A DNA stretch of 64,000 nt from Lingula anatina (lineage: Eukaryota; Brachiopoda; Lingulata; Lingulida; Lingulidae). Within the stretch, counting starts at the first letter, position 1, and every line of letters starts with the position of its first letter. Shown in pieces: positions 47,533 to 60,322 of this stretch. The notes under the pieces are model-generated. The model made no database searches, was not told the origin of the DNA, and worked only from the letters and a program-made list of their open reading frames with translations. The position numbers and the translations under genes are program-made. Location: contig NW_019775158.1 of NCBI RefSeq assembly GCF_001039355.2, forward strand, positions 290,827-354,826. The letters run 5' to 3'.

Positions 47533-50500
47533 CTAGGCATTTCTCATCAACCGGTTGATATACCGACGACTGTGGATCCTGGGTGTCCGATATGTTCTCC
47601 AAATTGCCCTAGAGCATGGTTGGGATTGACGAGGTCGTGTGCCCACCGTGTCAGCCTCCTTACCCACTGCCACTATGGCGGGAAGTACCTCGGTCGCAAA
47701 CAGATATTGGCGCTCCCTATCGAACGTTTCTACTGTGGTGGGTGTGTTTAGGTTGATGAATTGTCTGGAAGCCGCTGTATATTCCGGCCACTGGACGCTG
47801 ACCGCGTAACCAACATTTGGATCACTGAAAGGTGGAGAGTGTCCACTGATTAGCAAAACATTGAGATTGGGCATACTCAAAAGAACACTCTGACGTTGCA
47901 ATCATACTTTTGAAGAAGGTAATTTATTATTATTACAATTACAACTGATGGAGTTTGGGCCCATTGAAACCTAATAGGCATCAAGTATTTACATAACAAT
48001 TATCACAAGATTTTCAATTATAGTGAAACGTTTTCGATTCGGATATTTAATCGTATTTTATCTGACCCTTACCCATTTTTTGCGAAGTTGGCTAAATACC
48101 GCCTGATGGTTCTTCCAAGTTCCAATTCCTCAGCTGTCAAGTTATATATATCCGGGTGCTGTTCAAAAACACCAAAATACAGAATGCCTGTATCATAGTG
48201 TTCAGCTCGCACAAAAGCAGCCTTAGATAAGTAAGAAGATGGATAGCCAAGACGAACAGACAATGTGTATTTATACACTGTGGCACCTCCCGCTGCGTTC
48301 AATCTTGCCGACTCCTCTGCTGGCATTCCGAAGAGAAAGTCAGTGTTTTGCTGCACCGCCCGAGTTAAAATATCCAAAGGATCCATAGGGTCTCGAATGA
48401 GGCCGTATTCATGAAGCAAGGACCTAGCAACAGCGACTTCCGCACTTTTCATCTTGAATTGATAGAGCAGTGATGCATAAGTTTCGAGATTGGTGCGTTC
48501 TTGTGCAACATAAGGGGGATTTCCTGAAAAAGGAAGTGTGAAAATGCTGCCGTCATGGGAGGTAGAACCTACCATGTATAGAAGCCCGAATGGCACGTTT
48601 TTTCTCAAGAGTTCTCGCGGCTGTCTAGGTATGAAAACTCCATCAATACTTGGTCTCCAGTCGAGTACTCCACGTACACCTCCCTCCATTATCTCCGCCA
48701 ATTCCTGAGCGTCCTTATTGCGGAGACAGCGAAGTCTTGCTCTTGGTCGAGACATATCACATCCGGCCAGTTTTGAAAACTCCAAACTGACGTTCAAAGA
48801 CTCGGTCAAAGACCAAGGTGCCAAGCTCGAGCCACTAACTGATATCCCTCCCTGTATCAAACCACGATTTAGAGGAGAGATCATCTGATAATCCACCGAC
48901 GCTCCTCCTGCTGAATCACCAATAACAGTAATGCGATCAGGGTCTCCGCCAAACGCCTCAGCATTCTCCCGTACCCATTTAATAGCCCAGTGCTGGTCAT
49001 ACAGGCCGTAATTTCCCCTTGCCTCGTCAGTCCCTGTGCTGAAGAACCCCAGAAAGCCCAGTCTGTAGTTTATAGTGACGAGGACGACATCAGACTCGAG
49101 TGCAAGGATATCTCCATTAAAACTCGCACCTGTTCCTGCCTTGAAAGCACCACTGTGAAAATGAATGAAAATCGCCAGGCGAACTCCCGTCTGGCGTAAA
49201 ATATCAACCCCGCGTGGCACGTACACGTTCAAAAACAGACAATCTTCGTCCCTTCTGATGTTGGTGATTGTTCGACCTAAGTTGACGTAGAAGGTAATTG
49301 AGCTGTCAGGCTGCGGGCAGTGGGGACCGAACTGTTTCGCCTGTCGAATGCTTTCTCCCCATCCAGGGTGTCTCTTGGGATTGGCGAATCGAAGTCTTCC
49401 AACTGGGGGTTTTGCGTATGGTATTCCAAGAAAGCGATCAACTATATCCGCACCTATAGAAGAAAATGTCAGGAAATCATGATATGAATGCTTATTGCGC
49501 TAGAGATGATTTGAGTATTTTGAAAGACCGTCAATTCCTTCTCAACCTTAGCTCACCTGTCACAATTCACTCCATCTCGAGCGTGACTAAGTGCATGCGC
49601 ACACGTGGGAACAAACAAACAAACAAACACACACACACACACACACAAACACAAACACATTTTCATAGCTCATGTTACCAGACTGGCAGAAACGTGATTA
49701 ATTTAGCCGTTTTTTACCATAAAATCTCCCCGCAGGAAGTCAAAAGTGTTGTTTTATTCCACTGCAAAAAACGTCTATCAATAAAAAAAAAGAAAGTTCT
49801 ATAATCTCCTACCAAAAAGTGTCACCCCTATAGTAATGCGTAAAGTAATGCAGAAAATCCTGTCATCAACTATTGTTCTTTATTCAACTTTTATAAGGAA
49901 TTTTCTTATTGTACCACCCATAAATAGACTAAACATATAAAAATTAAAGCCATATTTTAGTGGTTTGTACAGTATGGAAGCAAGGGTCAGTGTTAAGGTT
50001 CCCACTGACCACCGACAGCTTGTCTACACCATAGTAGCCAATACACCCCGTGCATGACTTATGTTGGGTGTGATTTCCTTCGGTCGGCCTTACCCAGGCA
50101 ATTTTGCCCATATGTCTGTTCGTTAATGATGCTGACTATCAATCTGAATGGTTCTCATGGAACAACCCAATCTTCTGGCAATTCAGCTTGCCAAAAGTCC
50201 AATCTATGTCAACCTTTTGGTAAAAAAGTTTCCCTCTCACTTAGAAGCTGCGTGTTAAAAATAATTGGTTTTGGGGTATTTTAATTGTTACGCTAGGTAG
50301 CTAGTCTACTAATCACATCAGCAATTTACACGATGTTCGATTGCTTACTTGTTGTGGAATTACCTACGCCAAGTGGGTTATGTTTTCACCCCTGTTTGTC
50401 TGTTTGTTTGTCTGTCATCAACATAACTCAAAAAGTTATGGACCGATTTTGATGAAATTTTCAGGAACTGCCAGAAGTGGGACAAGGAAGAAATGATTAG

Positions 50501-51535
50501 TTTTTGGTGGTGATCCGGATCAATAATTAATAATAATCAAAAATCGCTGCCTTGGCGGAGGTCTGCGCTCTCGGAGTGCTTTTCTAGTATTAAAATTAAA
50601 ACCATAGGAACCCTCATTGCAATGCAAATAATTGCGGTAGGTGATACTTTTTTGGTATTTGAGTATATGTATATTACCTGGGTAGTATACACATGTTCAT
50701 ACATTAATTCTTTATAAGAAACATATCAGCAGTTAATTCAGAGATTGAATATATAGTGTAAAATACGGGAATTATATTACCCCGAAATAGTTCGGTGCCA
50801 TTTTTCACACACACGCGCGCGCGCGCGCACACACACACACATTTATAAAAAAAAACATTGATAATTAACAGTGTAAAGGGTGAGATAGTTTGGCATATAT
50901 ATACAGTCATATATACGCGCATTCATTAATTTTTTAATTGCCTTAGAGCTATTTGATCGCTCGTGTCTGATGCCAGAGGGTTAAACGTGCCAAACATAAA
51001 ACCATAAAACATGACATATAACCCGTGTTCCAATTAGATAAAACATGGTATTTAGGGGGAACAGAACATTTTGCACAAGCAAGTTAAATGTTTTGAGAGT
51101 TAATTTTTTCATTTTCTTGCTGTTAAACGACGGATGGTCAATATTACTCGGAGTATTACTATTACTATGTGCGGGAAAAGAGACATTCCTTTTGTCTAGC
51201 TACCCCTTTTCTCCCTCTCTTTGCCTCCATTTCTTTCTTTCAAATGCCCACTTGTTAGTTGTTTTTCTTGTATGGACCCGCACAAGAAGCATACATGTGC
51301 CCTCATCATTTTTTCTCAGTCTACAATCTTTAAGGAGAAACCCATCCACAGTACGACATAAAAGTTAACTAACTGTGGCAATTGTCAACTTACTGACACC
51401 GGTATCCACCTCTCCTCTGTCTCCAACAATATTTCCCAGGTTTGTTCTGACCACAGGAGTATCTGTACACAAAACCACTTGTATCTGTACCAAAATATAG
51501 AAAGAAGCAGCCGAGAGAACTTTGTTACTCGCCAT
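47533..51535 (-). CDS. Secreted type-B carboxylesterase, copy G (intact)
   Basis: Exons 51535-51394, 49453-48073 and 47824-47533 join in frame to 604 residues with no internal stop. The signal peptide begins MASNKVLSAASFYILVQIQV. The mature enzyme keeps EDCLFLNVYVP, the elbow GDSAGG (Ser228, codon 48914-48912), HDG as acid and AEHYDTGILYFG for the His, so the triad is complete. The oxyanion segment is HSGAF, with Ser in place of the first Gly of B and H. Together with conserved function elsewhere, this may change substrate use without abolishing activity. The C-terminal tail after exon 2 is full length and includes the QPCSR Cys. Intron 1 has a (CA)n tract at about 49625-49660 and a small inverted-repeat element at 50360-50588. 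This is the first esterase copy right of the SMB-like pair. Confidence 0.9.
50360..50588. mobile_element. Small MITE-like repeat (CGCCAAG/CTTGGCG type)
   Basis: The left part has CGCCAAGTGGGTTATG, TTTGTTTGTCTGTC repeats and the GACCGATTTTGATGAAATTTTCAGG core. The right end is GCCTTGGCGGAGGTCTGCGCTCTCGGAGTGCTTTTCTAGT. A more complete copy is at 58985-59309. Diverged relatives occur upstream of each esterase exon 1. Confidence 0.65.
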
Positions 51536-51550
51536 CTTTGCTGTTTCTGA

Positions 51551-51558
51551 TTTTTATA
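51551..51558 (-). promoter_or_regulatory. TATA-like element of copy G
   Basis: TATAAAAA on the minus strand, with its first T 23 nt upstream of the ATG at 51535. Confidence 0.4.
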
Positions 51559-51559
51559 G

Positions 51560-53134
51560 CCAGCCGCTTACGTGTCGAAAGGTGCGGATATCATGACGTA
51601 GCACTGCCGGATAGAAAGTGAAGCTGTAAAGAATATTTGATAATGTATTCGTCGCCGGTAATGAGCCGTAAATATTAACGCCGTACGAATTGAAGCCCAA
51701 TAGGTATATACAGTTATTCTGAAAACTTTATATTGTTTATAATTCCACTCTCTGATGAATTCTCCCAAAACTTAAATCTTGTAAGGGGTAATACTGTATT
51801 TACATACAATCGGTCTGGTTCGTGGCACACATGCCAAAGGTACCAGTAGGTGAGTCGGATTTTCAGACTTGTTATTTTTTAATATAGTTAACTACATTCT
51901 GTCCTAAAAACAAAGATTCATTTTATCATCCAATATTGTTAGAAGGTAATATTAGATGTGAAAAAACAATCAGCTTTAGTGAAAATGTTCGGCTGCGGTG
52001 TTGGATTAAGCCTGAAGGCCTTTCCCAATGGTAACACAGAAACATTGGCCAGCGAACCAATTCTGGGCATCTTTTATATTATGTTTTCGGCTGTCCTCAA
52101 CAGTGATAGTTGTGGTGGGCTTGGAAAATCAAGCATTTCTAGCCTTTTAAAGGGACAAGGAGAAGGGAAACCAGTTTTTTTATCAAATTCAGAGTCTTTA
52201 ATTATACAGGGTGCCACCCCAAATATCCTCACTCTTTGACTGTCCATCACTTTTTCACCTCCGTTTGTTATGTTGTTTTCACCTTCGCTTGTTTGTTCGT
52301 TCGTTCATCACCATCCAAACTCAAAACGCTATGGATGGGTTTTGATGAAATGCTCAATATAGGTCATAAATATGCTCACTGATTAAAGTATGATGATGAA
52401 CTGTATCACCTTACACCCCATTTATATCTGTGTGTATAGCGTGTCGCGGCACAGAGTTCGTCTATGTTTTGTCTTTCCTGTCACGCATCCACCATTAGGT
52501 CCATCCCTCTGGCTTCTCATAAATTTTAATATTTTAAGTCAAGGCTGGTGTAACGTGATTAATTTGAATATATTCCATTACCCCCCACACACACACACAC
52601 ACACACACACTGCAATCAGACTACTAGCGCCAAGCATATGAGGTACTGTTTTAAAATTTGAAAGGATCCGAGGAATTCTTGCAAACTTGGCAAAAATGTG
52701 CTGCAAACATTTTGATTTTTCTCAGGGGACTTGTATTTTTTTCTTCCATGGGTATGCCACCAGTGCATTAATCAAATGATTTGACTTTGTATTTATGGTT
52801 TGATTAATCAGTTATTAATAGTTATGAGAATTGACTTTCCTAGGGGGAGCTCTCTGAATGCTTCTCTCCTTAATATAATTATATTTTTTTGTTTTTTGAG
52901 CATTAAATTTTTTTTACCTTTACTGTCTCATTTTGATGTTTTAAAACAAGCTAAATGAGGTACAGAAAAATAAATCAATAAAGACAATAACATAAAAATA
53001 TTTTAAATTGAGAAAAGAAATGAAAACAAATAATATTTAAGAGATCTGTGCCTTTTTAACTGCGTAGAACAACTTCTCTTTCATTGAAGTAAAGTCACAC
53101 ACAAACAACCGCGTGTATGTATTGACCAATGCCT
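51560..53134. other. 5' flank of copy G and 3' flank of copy H
   Basis: No gene is seen. 51960-52240 is the conserved upstream block. 52255-52450 is a diverged TTTTGATGAAATG repeat copy. A (CA)n run is at about 52586-52609. 52900-53134 is the conserved downstream flank of copy H. Confidence 0.6.
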
Positions 53135-53140
53135 TTTATT
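53135..53140 (-). promoter_or_regulatory. Poly(A) signal of copy H
   Basis: AATAAA on the minus strand in the conserved downstream block, about 200 nt past the stop. Confidence 0.5.
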
Positions 53141-53337
53141 TAAAATCCCACATTTGCATATCTCACTTTGAACCCATCAATAGATAGATATCGCCATGCA
53201 CATGAATGGATATAGCTATAACCACGATATCGTCAAGTCACTAACACGTAGGTATGCATGTACCTGTAGTCCCAATAAAACCACGCCTATACCCAAACAC
53301 GCACTACACGAATGCTGCATTATCTCCATACAAATAA

Positions 53338-56300
53338 CTAAGTATTTCTCATCAACCAGTTGAAATACCGACGACTGAGGATCTTGGGTCTCCTATATGT
53401 TCTCCAAACTGCCCTAGAGCATGGTTGGGATTGACGGGGACGTGCAGCCACTGTGTCAGCCTCTTTACCCAGTGTCACTATGGCCGGAAGTACCTCGGTA
53501 GCAAACAGATACTGGCGCTCCCTATCGAATGTTTCCACGGTGGTGGGCGTGTCCAGGTTGATGAATTGTCTGGAAGACGCTTCATATTCCGGCCATTGGA
53601 CGCTGACCGGGTCACCAACATTTGGATCACTGAAACGAGACGAAAGTGGTGGCTGATTAACAAAACAATAAAATTGCATATTGATATTGATACTGATCAT
53701 ACCCAAAGCTACATTCTGACGTCAGAGTCACATCACACTTACTTGTCTTCATTTTTTTTCAGATCACTTAAATGACAATTGATGGACATTGGTGCCCCTG
53801 AAACCTAATGGGCATCAAGTATTTCCATTTACAATTAAAATCAGTTTCATGAATTGCAATAAAATATTTCTGATATTGAATCGTGTGTAATCGATCCCTT
53901 ACCCGTTTTTGGCAAAGTTGGCTATATACCGCCTGATGGTTCTTCCAAGTTCCAATTCCTCAGCTGTCAAATTATATACCTCTGGGTGCTGTTCAAAAAC
54001 ACCAAAATACAAAACACGGGTATCAAAATGTTCGGCTCGTATAAAAGGCAACTTGGGTATAAAAGAAGAAGGATAACCAAGACGAACAGATAATGTGTAT
54101 TTGTACGTCGTGGCACCTCCGGCTTCGTTCAGTCTCGCCGACTCCTCTGCTGGCATTCCGAAGAGAAAGTCAGTGCTCTGTTGCACCGCCCGGGTCAGGA
54201 CATCCAAAGGATCCATGGGGTCTTGGATGAGGCCGTATTCATGAAGCGAGGACCTAGCAACAGCGATTTCAGCGCTTTCCAAATTGAAATGATACGCGAC
54301 TGATGCATACGTTTGAAAATTGAAGCGTTGCTGGGCAACAGTAGGAGGGTTCCCTGCTGACGGAAGTGAGTAGATACTGCCGTCATGGGAGGTAGCGCCT
54401 ACCATATATCGAAGCCCGGATGTCACGTTTTCTCCCAGTAGTTCTCGTGGGTGTTTTGGTATGAATACTCCATCTATATTTGGTCGCCAGTCGAGTCCTC
54501 CTCGTAGCCCTTCCTCTCTTATCTCCGCCAATTCCTGAGCGTCCTTATTGCGGAGACAGCGGAGTCTTGCTCTTGGTTGAGGCATGTCACATCCGGCCAG
54601 TTTCGAAAACTCCAAACTGACGTTCAAAGACTCGGTCAAAGACCAAGGTGCCAAGCTCGACCCACTCACTGATACCCCTCCCTGTATCAAACCACGATTT
54701 AGCGGAGAGATCATCTGGAAATCCACCGACGCTCCTCCTGCTGAATCACCAATAAGAGTAATACGATCAGGGTCTCCGCCAAACGCCTCAGCGTTCTCTC
54801 GTACCCATTTAATTGCCAAATGTTGGTCGAACAAGCCATAATTGCCTCTTGCCTCGTCTGTCCCTGTGTTGAAGAACGCTAAGAATCCCACCCTGTAGTT
54901 TACAGTGACGACGATCACATCGGCGTCCTGTGCGAGGGTGTCTCCATTAAAAGTCGCACCTGTCCCTGCTCTGAAGGAACCACCGTGCAGATGAATCAGA
55001 ATAGCCAGACGAACGCCCGTCTCATTTAGGATATCAACCCCGCGTGGCACGTACACGTTCAAAAATAGACAATCTTCGTCCCGTGTGAGGTTGATGATTG
55101 TTCGACCTAGGACGGCGTAGAGTGAAATTGAGCTGTCAGGCTGCGGGCAGTGAGGACCGAATTGTTTTGCTTGTCGAATGCTTTCTCCCCATCCGGGGTG
55201 TAGCTCAGGATTGGTGAATCGAAGTCTCCCAACTGGAGGTTTTGCATATGGTATTCCAAGGAAGCGATCAACTACACCTGCGCCTATAGGGAGAAAATAT
55301 CAGGAAATCATGACAAGAATGTTAATTGCACTAAAGATGATTTGAGTATTTTGAAAGACCGTAACATCCTTCTCAACCGTAGCTCACCAGTCACAATGCA
55401 TTCCATCTCTAACGCAAACCAGCTCTTGCGAGCACGTAGGAATAAACACACACACAAACACAAACACGCGCACAAACACACACAAACACACATGTCCACC
55501 GATGTAGTTACCAGACTGGCAGTGATGTGTCTATTTTTTTTTTTTTTTTTTTTTTTATTTATTTATTTTTTTAATTTATTTATTTTTATTTTTTATTTTT
55601 TGTACCGAAGGAACTCCCTGCAGGAAGTCAACAGGGCTGTACATGTATGTTTTATTCCGCTTCAATATGAAACCCGCCTTACTATACAACCAGGACCGTA
55701 GGCCGCGTGAGGACAAAGGTGGGAGTCTAAACCTTTCCCTTTCTTCTTCACCCGGTGTCTGGATAAGCACCACGGGCGGTAGACCTATAAACAGTCTTCT
55801 TATTTTGAAGACCTTTAATATCAACCTTTCCCGAATAATATTTCTCAATCAAAAAATGTGGAGAGTTCTATATAAGAAGCTGATGAGCACATACATTGTA
55901 AAACATATGAACACTTAGAAATTTACAAGCATATAGTTGGATTTAGACTTTGAATACACACTTTTAAATATAGCATGTGTATATTACCTCCCCCCTCACC
56001 CCCCGAGATAGTTCGGTGCAACTTTTGTTTGTTTATTTTTGGTATACCTATACCGACAAATACATGCGTATTCATTAGAGCTATTTGATGACCAGTGGCC
56101 GATGCCAGGGGGTAAACGTGCCAAGCATAAAACCATAAAACATGCCCTATTCTCTTAGTTACTATTTTAGCAATATGGTATTCAAAGGGAAGCAAAGCAT
56201 CCTGTCGAACAACTGTACATTTACTGAGGGTTGACCCTATTCATTTGTTTTCTGTTTTACAATAGAAGGTTAATACCATAGTACTCTTGTATGTGCGGGA

Positions 56301-56861
56301 AACGGAAAAGCGTCTCTCTCTCTCTCTCTCAAATTAACCGTGATAGGCTTTTTCCTTGTATAATGACGAATCTGTCACGATCTCCTTTATCCTGTGCATA
56401 TAAGTACTCACATGTTCGCACGTACACACAAAAATGCACACAATCTAGGTTAGCCGCACTCAGTTCTCAATTAGTCTACATCCCCACAAAACGAATGGAT
56501 CAGTCTTTCTCATTTAAGTTATTTCAGTGCACGGCCACTGTATACGTGCATTTCAAAATCTATAGTTAAAAAGACCAACTGAAGTCACAGTGATTTTTTA
56601 AATCTGCATTTTACTATTTTACTTTAAACTACCCCAGCATTTTTTTTTCAGGTTACGACCTCGAAGTACGATATCTGTGGCAACAGATATGGCAAAAAAA
56701 AAGGCGCACATCAACTTACTGGCCCCGGTATCCACCTCTCTTCTGTCTCCAACAATCTTCCCCAGGTTTATTCTGACCACAGGAGTATCTGTACAGAAAA
56801 CAACTTCTATCTGTACAAAAATATAGAAACAGACAGCCGAGAGAACTTTGTGGCTCGCCAT
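53338..56861 (-). CDS. Secreted type-B carboxylesterase, copy H (intact)
   Basis: Exons 56861-56720, 55283-53903 and 53629-53338 join in frame to 604 residues. The signal peptide begins MASHKVLSAVCFYIFVQIEV. The elbow is GDSAGG (Ser228, codon 54744-54742), the acid segment is SHDGSIYSLPS, and the His segment is AEHFDTRVLYFG, so the triad is complete. The oxyanion segment is HGGSF, differing from B (HGGAF) and G (HSGAF). The sequence is the most divergent of the intact copies, for instance in the segment DADVIVVTVNYRVGFLAFF. Exon 1 is closest to that of copy A. The TATA-like site of copies A, B, E and G is not present upstream (CTAGGGAC instead), so this copy may use a different promoter. A pyrimidine/CA tract lies in intron 1 at about 55445-55560. 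It is the last esterase copy on the right; nothing esterase-like was found beyond it. Confidence 0.9.
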
Positions 56862-58380
56862 CTTAGCTGTGGCAAGTCCCTAGTGGCACGGTCACGATAT
56901 GATGCTGCCGGCTAGAAAGGGAAGCGGTAAAAAATGCATAGTAATGTATTTGCCACGCGTCATAAACCGTAAATATTAACACCGTACCTTTTGAAACCCA
57001 ACAGGTATATACGGTTATTGTGCCCTTTGAATACTTTAAATGGTTTATAATAACACCCTCTGATGACTTCTCCCAAAACGATAAATCTTGCAGTTGGTCC
57101 CATTGTGTATTTTCGTTGCCCTTAAAAGCCACTTTTCACTTTTTATTTCCTGAGATGCCAAAAAACTTAATTTTATTTTGTGTCATTCGTGATCATGAAC
57201 GATCCAATCCCTTGCCTCGTGAATGCGACTTTTTATTCTCCGCCCTTAGTGAAACGGAGTCATTATACCCGGTGATTAGTGCTTTTTTATTTTCGACGCA
57301 CATAATCAGTGAAATATGAATAAAGTTTTATTCGCTGTAATTTGTGAATTGATGATTTTATTTTCCGTGCTCACTATCCAATTGGGACCCTTCTTGCAAC
57401 AACACTCGAACTGGTTGGTGCTTTTCAAGCTAGGCGTGTCGGTTTTTCGGACTTAATATTTTAAACTATAGTATAGTACATTTTGTCTTAAACAAAAATA
57501 TTCATTTTAATCATCCCAAATTGTTAAAAAGGTAAAAGAAGATATAAAATAAAAATTACCTTGTGTGGAAATATTCGACAGTGATGTTGGCAGAAGTCTT
57601 CCAATGCGCCCTCCTTTCTATTGGTTTGCCTACACATAAATATTGGCGAGAGAATCAGATCTGGGCATCCTTTTATTCGCTCTTGTTTTTACATTTTCGG
57701 CTGTCCCCAACTGTGGTGGGTGGCAGCGGTAGATCCGTAATTATATCACTTAATTAGAGACAATTGGTTTAAGTTTCCTATTTGTCACAGCTGTTCATGC
57801 TGGATCCGGAGTAAATCGAGGGTGACATTGCTGTAAGGGTTAGTTTATCGGTTATTACTGCTCGTTATTGGTCAATTATCATAAATTATCATACCTGGCA
57901 GGTGTGCCAGGACCCTTGATGCCTTACATGTTTGCAATTTGATTTAATCCTGGACAACAGATTAAGGTGCTGCTAGAATTTGTTTTTAATTAAGAAGTAT
58001 TTTCACTTTGGTAAGTGGTTGCAGGTGAGCCATTGAATTGTTCAGTTAGACTTGAACGATATAGGCTATTTATTTATTCATTTACTTATTTATCTTTTTT
58101 ATTGTATTTATTTATCTGTTTGTTTTTTGTTTATTTGTTTGTGTGAGGGTTGATTTATTTGTTTATTTTAAACATTTTTATTTATCCATGTATTGCTTTA
58201 TATCAGCAACAAAACAAAAAATATTTTAAAATAAATGAGTCTTTTGATCAACTTCGTTTTGTGAATGAAATAAAAAATATTTACGCAGACTTTATGCTAA
58301 TGACCAGCAATATGTTCGTTTTAAATCGGTCACTTAAAGTAAACTTTCTAAAGTATGCCGTATTTTTATGCAAAAGGTAA
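56862..58380. other. 5' flank of copy H, no gene
   Basis: 56870-57720 still matches the upstream region of other units in part (for example the TATATACGGTTATT segment and the block near 57540-57720), marking the right end of the esterase array. 57730-58380 is AT-rich with TTTA-type simple sequence and has no recognised feature. Confidence 0.6.
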
Positions 58381-58970
58381 TTTGCTATGACCCACTAGAG
58401 CCCAATGTTACCACGAAGCCATGGAAGCTTCGTTGATACGTCATGATCAGATGGAAACTTTCAACCTGGAGGACCTTTCAACCGTTTTCGTGACATTCCT
58501 ATTCAGGAGCCAGGTCGATGTCGTGGTGGACTGACGTGCGCCACCCGGGATTCGAACCCGTTTCTTTGAGTCGCCTTGCTTCAATTGCATCCATGCACGC
58601 TACCGACTGCGCCGTAACGGACCCACCGACCACCGTATGTACGGGTTTCGTCTTAAAGTAACCAATCGCAAATTTTAAAAATTAATTTCGGCAAAAATTG
58701 AGATAATATCTGGTAGGGTTCGAACCAGCGTACGAGTGTCTGATTATGAGACAGCAATATTACCACGCAGCCACGACAGTTTCGTTGACACGATATGATC
58801 AGATGGAAACTTTCAACCGAGTCACGGAGAGGGCCAGGTTGGATGTACATGTGTATATCTGCTATCCCAATCAATAATCCGGGTGCCGCATTTCATCCCA
58901 CGCAACCCCAGTCCCTGACCATGGTTTATCTTGAACGGTAAAGTTCATGATGTACAGGAAGCCGTGTTTG
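58381..58970 (-). mobile_element. tRNA-derived SINE-like repeats
   Basis: On the minus strand a Pol III A box (GGCGCAGTCGGTAGCG, 58613-58598) is followed 40 nt later by a B box (GGTTCGAATCC, 58558-58548), as in tRNA-derived SINE heads. A second B-box-like GGTTCGAACC lies at about 58715-58725, within a diverged repeat that shares GATCAGATGGAAACTTTCAACC with 58446-58470. The acceptor arms do not pair, so these are not functional tRNA genes. Confidence 0.6.
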
Positions 58971-58984
58971 AGAACCCGACACGG

Positions 58985-59309
58985 AGCTTGGAGTTTGTTA
59001 GCTCCGCCAAGGAGGTTATGTTTTTGGTTCCTTTAGTTTATCTGTCTGTCTGTCTGTCTGTCTGTTAGCAACATTACAGAAAAAGTTATCGACCGATTTT
59101 GATGAAATTTTCAGGAACTGTCAGAAGTGGACGAGGGAACAGATGATTAGTTATTGGTGGTGATCTGGATCATTAATCAATCAATAATCAATAATCAAAA
59201 ATCGAAAAACTTAATCATTATAGAATGAAAATTTAGGGGTGAAACGGCATTGGGTGGAGACTTTGCTGCCTTGGCGGAGGTCTGCGCTCTCAGAGTGCTT
59301 TTCTAGTTT
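58985..59309. mobile_element. MITE-like repeat, fuller copy
   Basis: It starts near GTTAGCTCCGCCAAGGAGGTTATG and ends GCCTTGGCGGAGGTCTGCGCTCTCAGAGTGCTTTTCTAGTT. CTCCGCCAAGG and CCTTGGCGGAG form the inverted ends. The inside has a (TGTC)n run and the GACCGATTTTGATGAAATTT core. It is the same family as 50360-50588. Confidence 0.7.
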
Positions 59310-59339
59310 TATACTAAGATTAATTTTGGCTTTGCCCAA

Positions 59340-59900
59340 AAAGTAATTTTTGCAAAAGGTAATTTGGTATGTCCAACGAGAGCCCACATTCGTTCCTGTG
59401 ACTTTCCGATACCAGGGCCTGGTCGACGTCGTTGTTGTGGTGCGTCATCCTGGATTTGAACGCGTGGCTCTCCGTTACCATGGGTTGATGACTACTTTAC
59501 ATTTGTATTTGCATCCATGCAAGCTCCCGACTGCGCAGTTTCTGTGCCGCCCACCCTCCGTACCTACGAGTTTGTCCTTACAGTAATCAAACGCAATATT
59601 TGTAAATTATTTCTGGCAAAAAAAAATAAATAAATAAAAAAAAAATAAAAAAATAGTCGCATTCTCGAGCTCGAACCCGTGTAGGAGTACGAAACTTTCA
59701 ACCTTCTCACGAAGAGGAACAGTTTGGATATACACGTAAACATCTGCAATTACGATCGATAGACGGAGTGCCGCATTTCTGCCCGAGCCACGCCAGGCCC
59801 CGAACAAAGTCTTCTCATAAACACTGAAGTTCATCATGCCCACTAAACCTTGTTTGAGAACCTACAATGAAGCGTTCAGGACTACATATAGATGACTTTC
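59340..59900 (-). mobile_element. Diverged SINE-like copies
   Basis: Similar to 58381-58970: an A-box-like complement (GCTCCCGACTGCGCAG, about 59522-59537), weak B-box-like segments (TGGATTTGAACGCG; CTCGAGCTCGAACCCG) and the CATCATGCCCAC...GTTTGAGAACC tail. An A-rich run interrupts it at about 59620-59652. More decayed than the first copy. Confidence 0.5.
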
Positions 59901-60119
59901 TTTAAATGTCAGTCAGTGAGAAATTGTTTGCTTCCACTATGCACAATGATAACGAAGGCGGTTCACACCGAGACGGTTTTAGTTAAAGCAAGCCCCTACG
60001 AAGAGGGAATAGTTAAAAACTTTCAAATGTGTCAATAGTGGTGCCCTTTCCATTCTCTGTCAGTCAGTGAAGAATTGGTTGCTTCATCTTTGACGGTAAA
60101 ATCACACTTATATTCCCCT

Positions 60120-60322
60120 CTTGAAATTAGAATTTAGACTGGATGAATCATGGTTCTAAACCGTGCCATGATGTACTATTCCACCTTTAAAATACCACAG
60201 TTTTCGGGGCCCTTCAGCAGGTCCTGAACCCCACACGGGGGGGGGGGGAAATGGTCGGCTTTGCATCCGCGGAACCCCCCCCCCCCCCCCCCCCCCTTCA
60301 AAATAATCCTGGACCCGCCCCT
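60120..60322. mobile_element. hAT-like MITE fragment (relative of 36547-36795)
   Basis: It shares GAAATTAGAATTTnGACT, the GGGGCCCTT...GGTCCTGAACCCC stretch and the terminal CCTGGACCCGCCCCTG with the element in SMB-like gene 1. It contains long G and C runs. The left end is not recognisable. Confidence 0.6.

Noticed and set aside
58535-58620. Functional tRNA gene on the minus strand
   Set aside because: The A and B boxes are good, but the 5' and 3' acceptor segments do not pair and no anticodon stem was found; a SINE head fits better.
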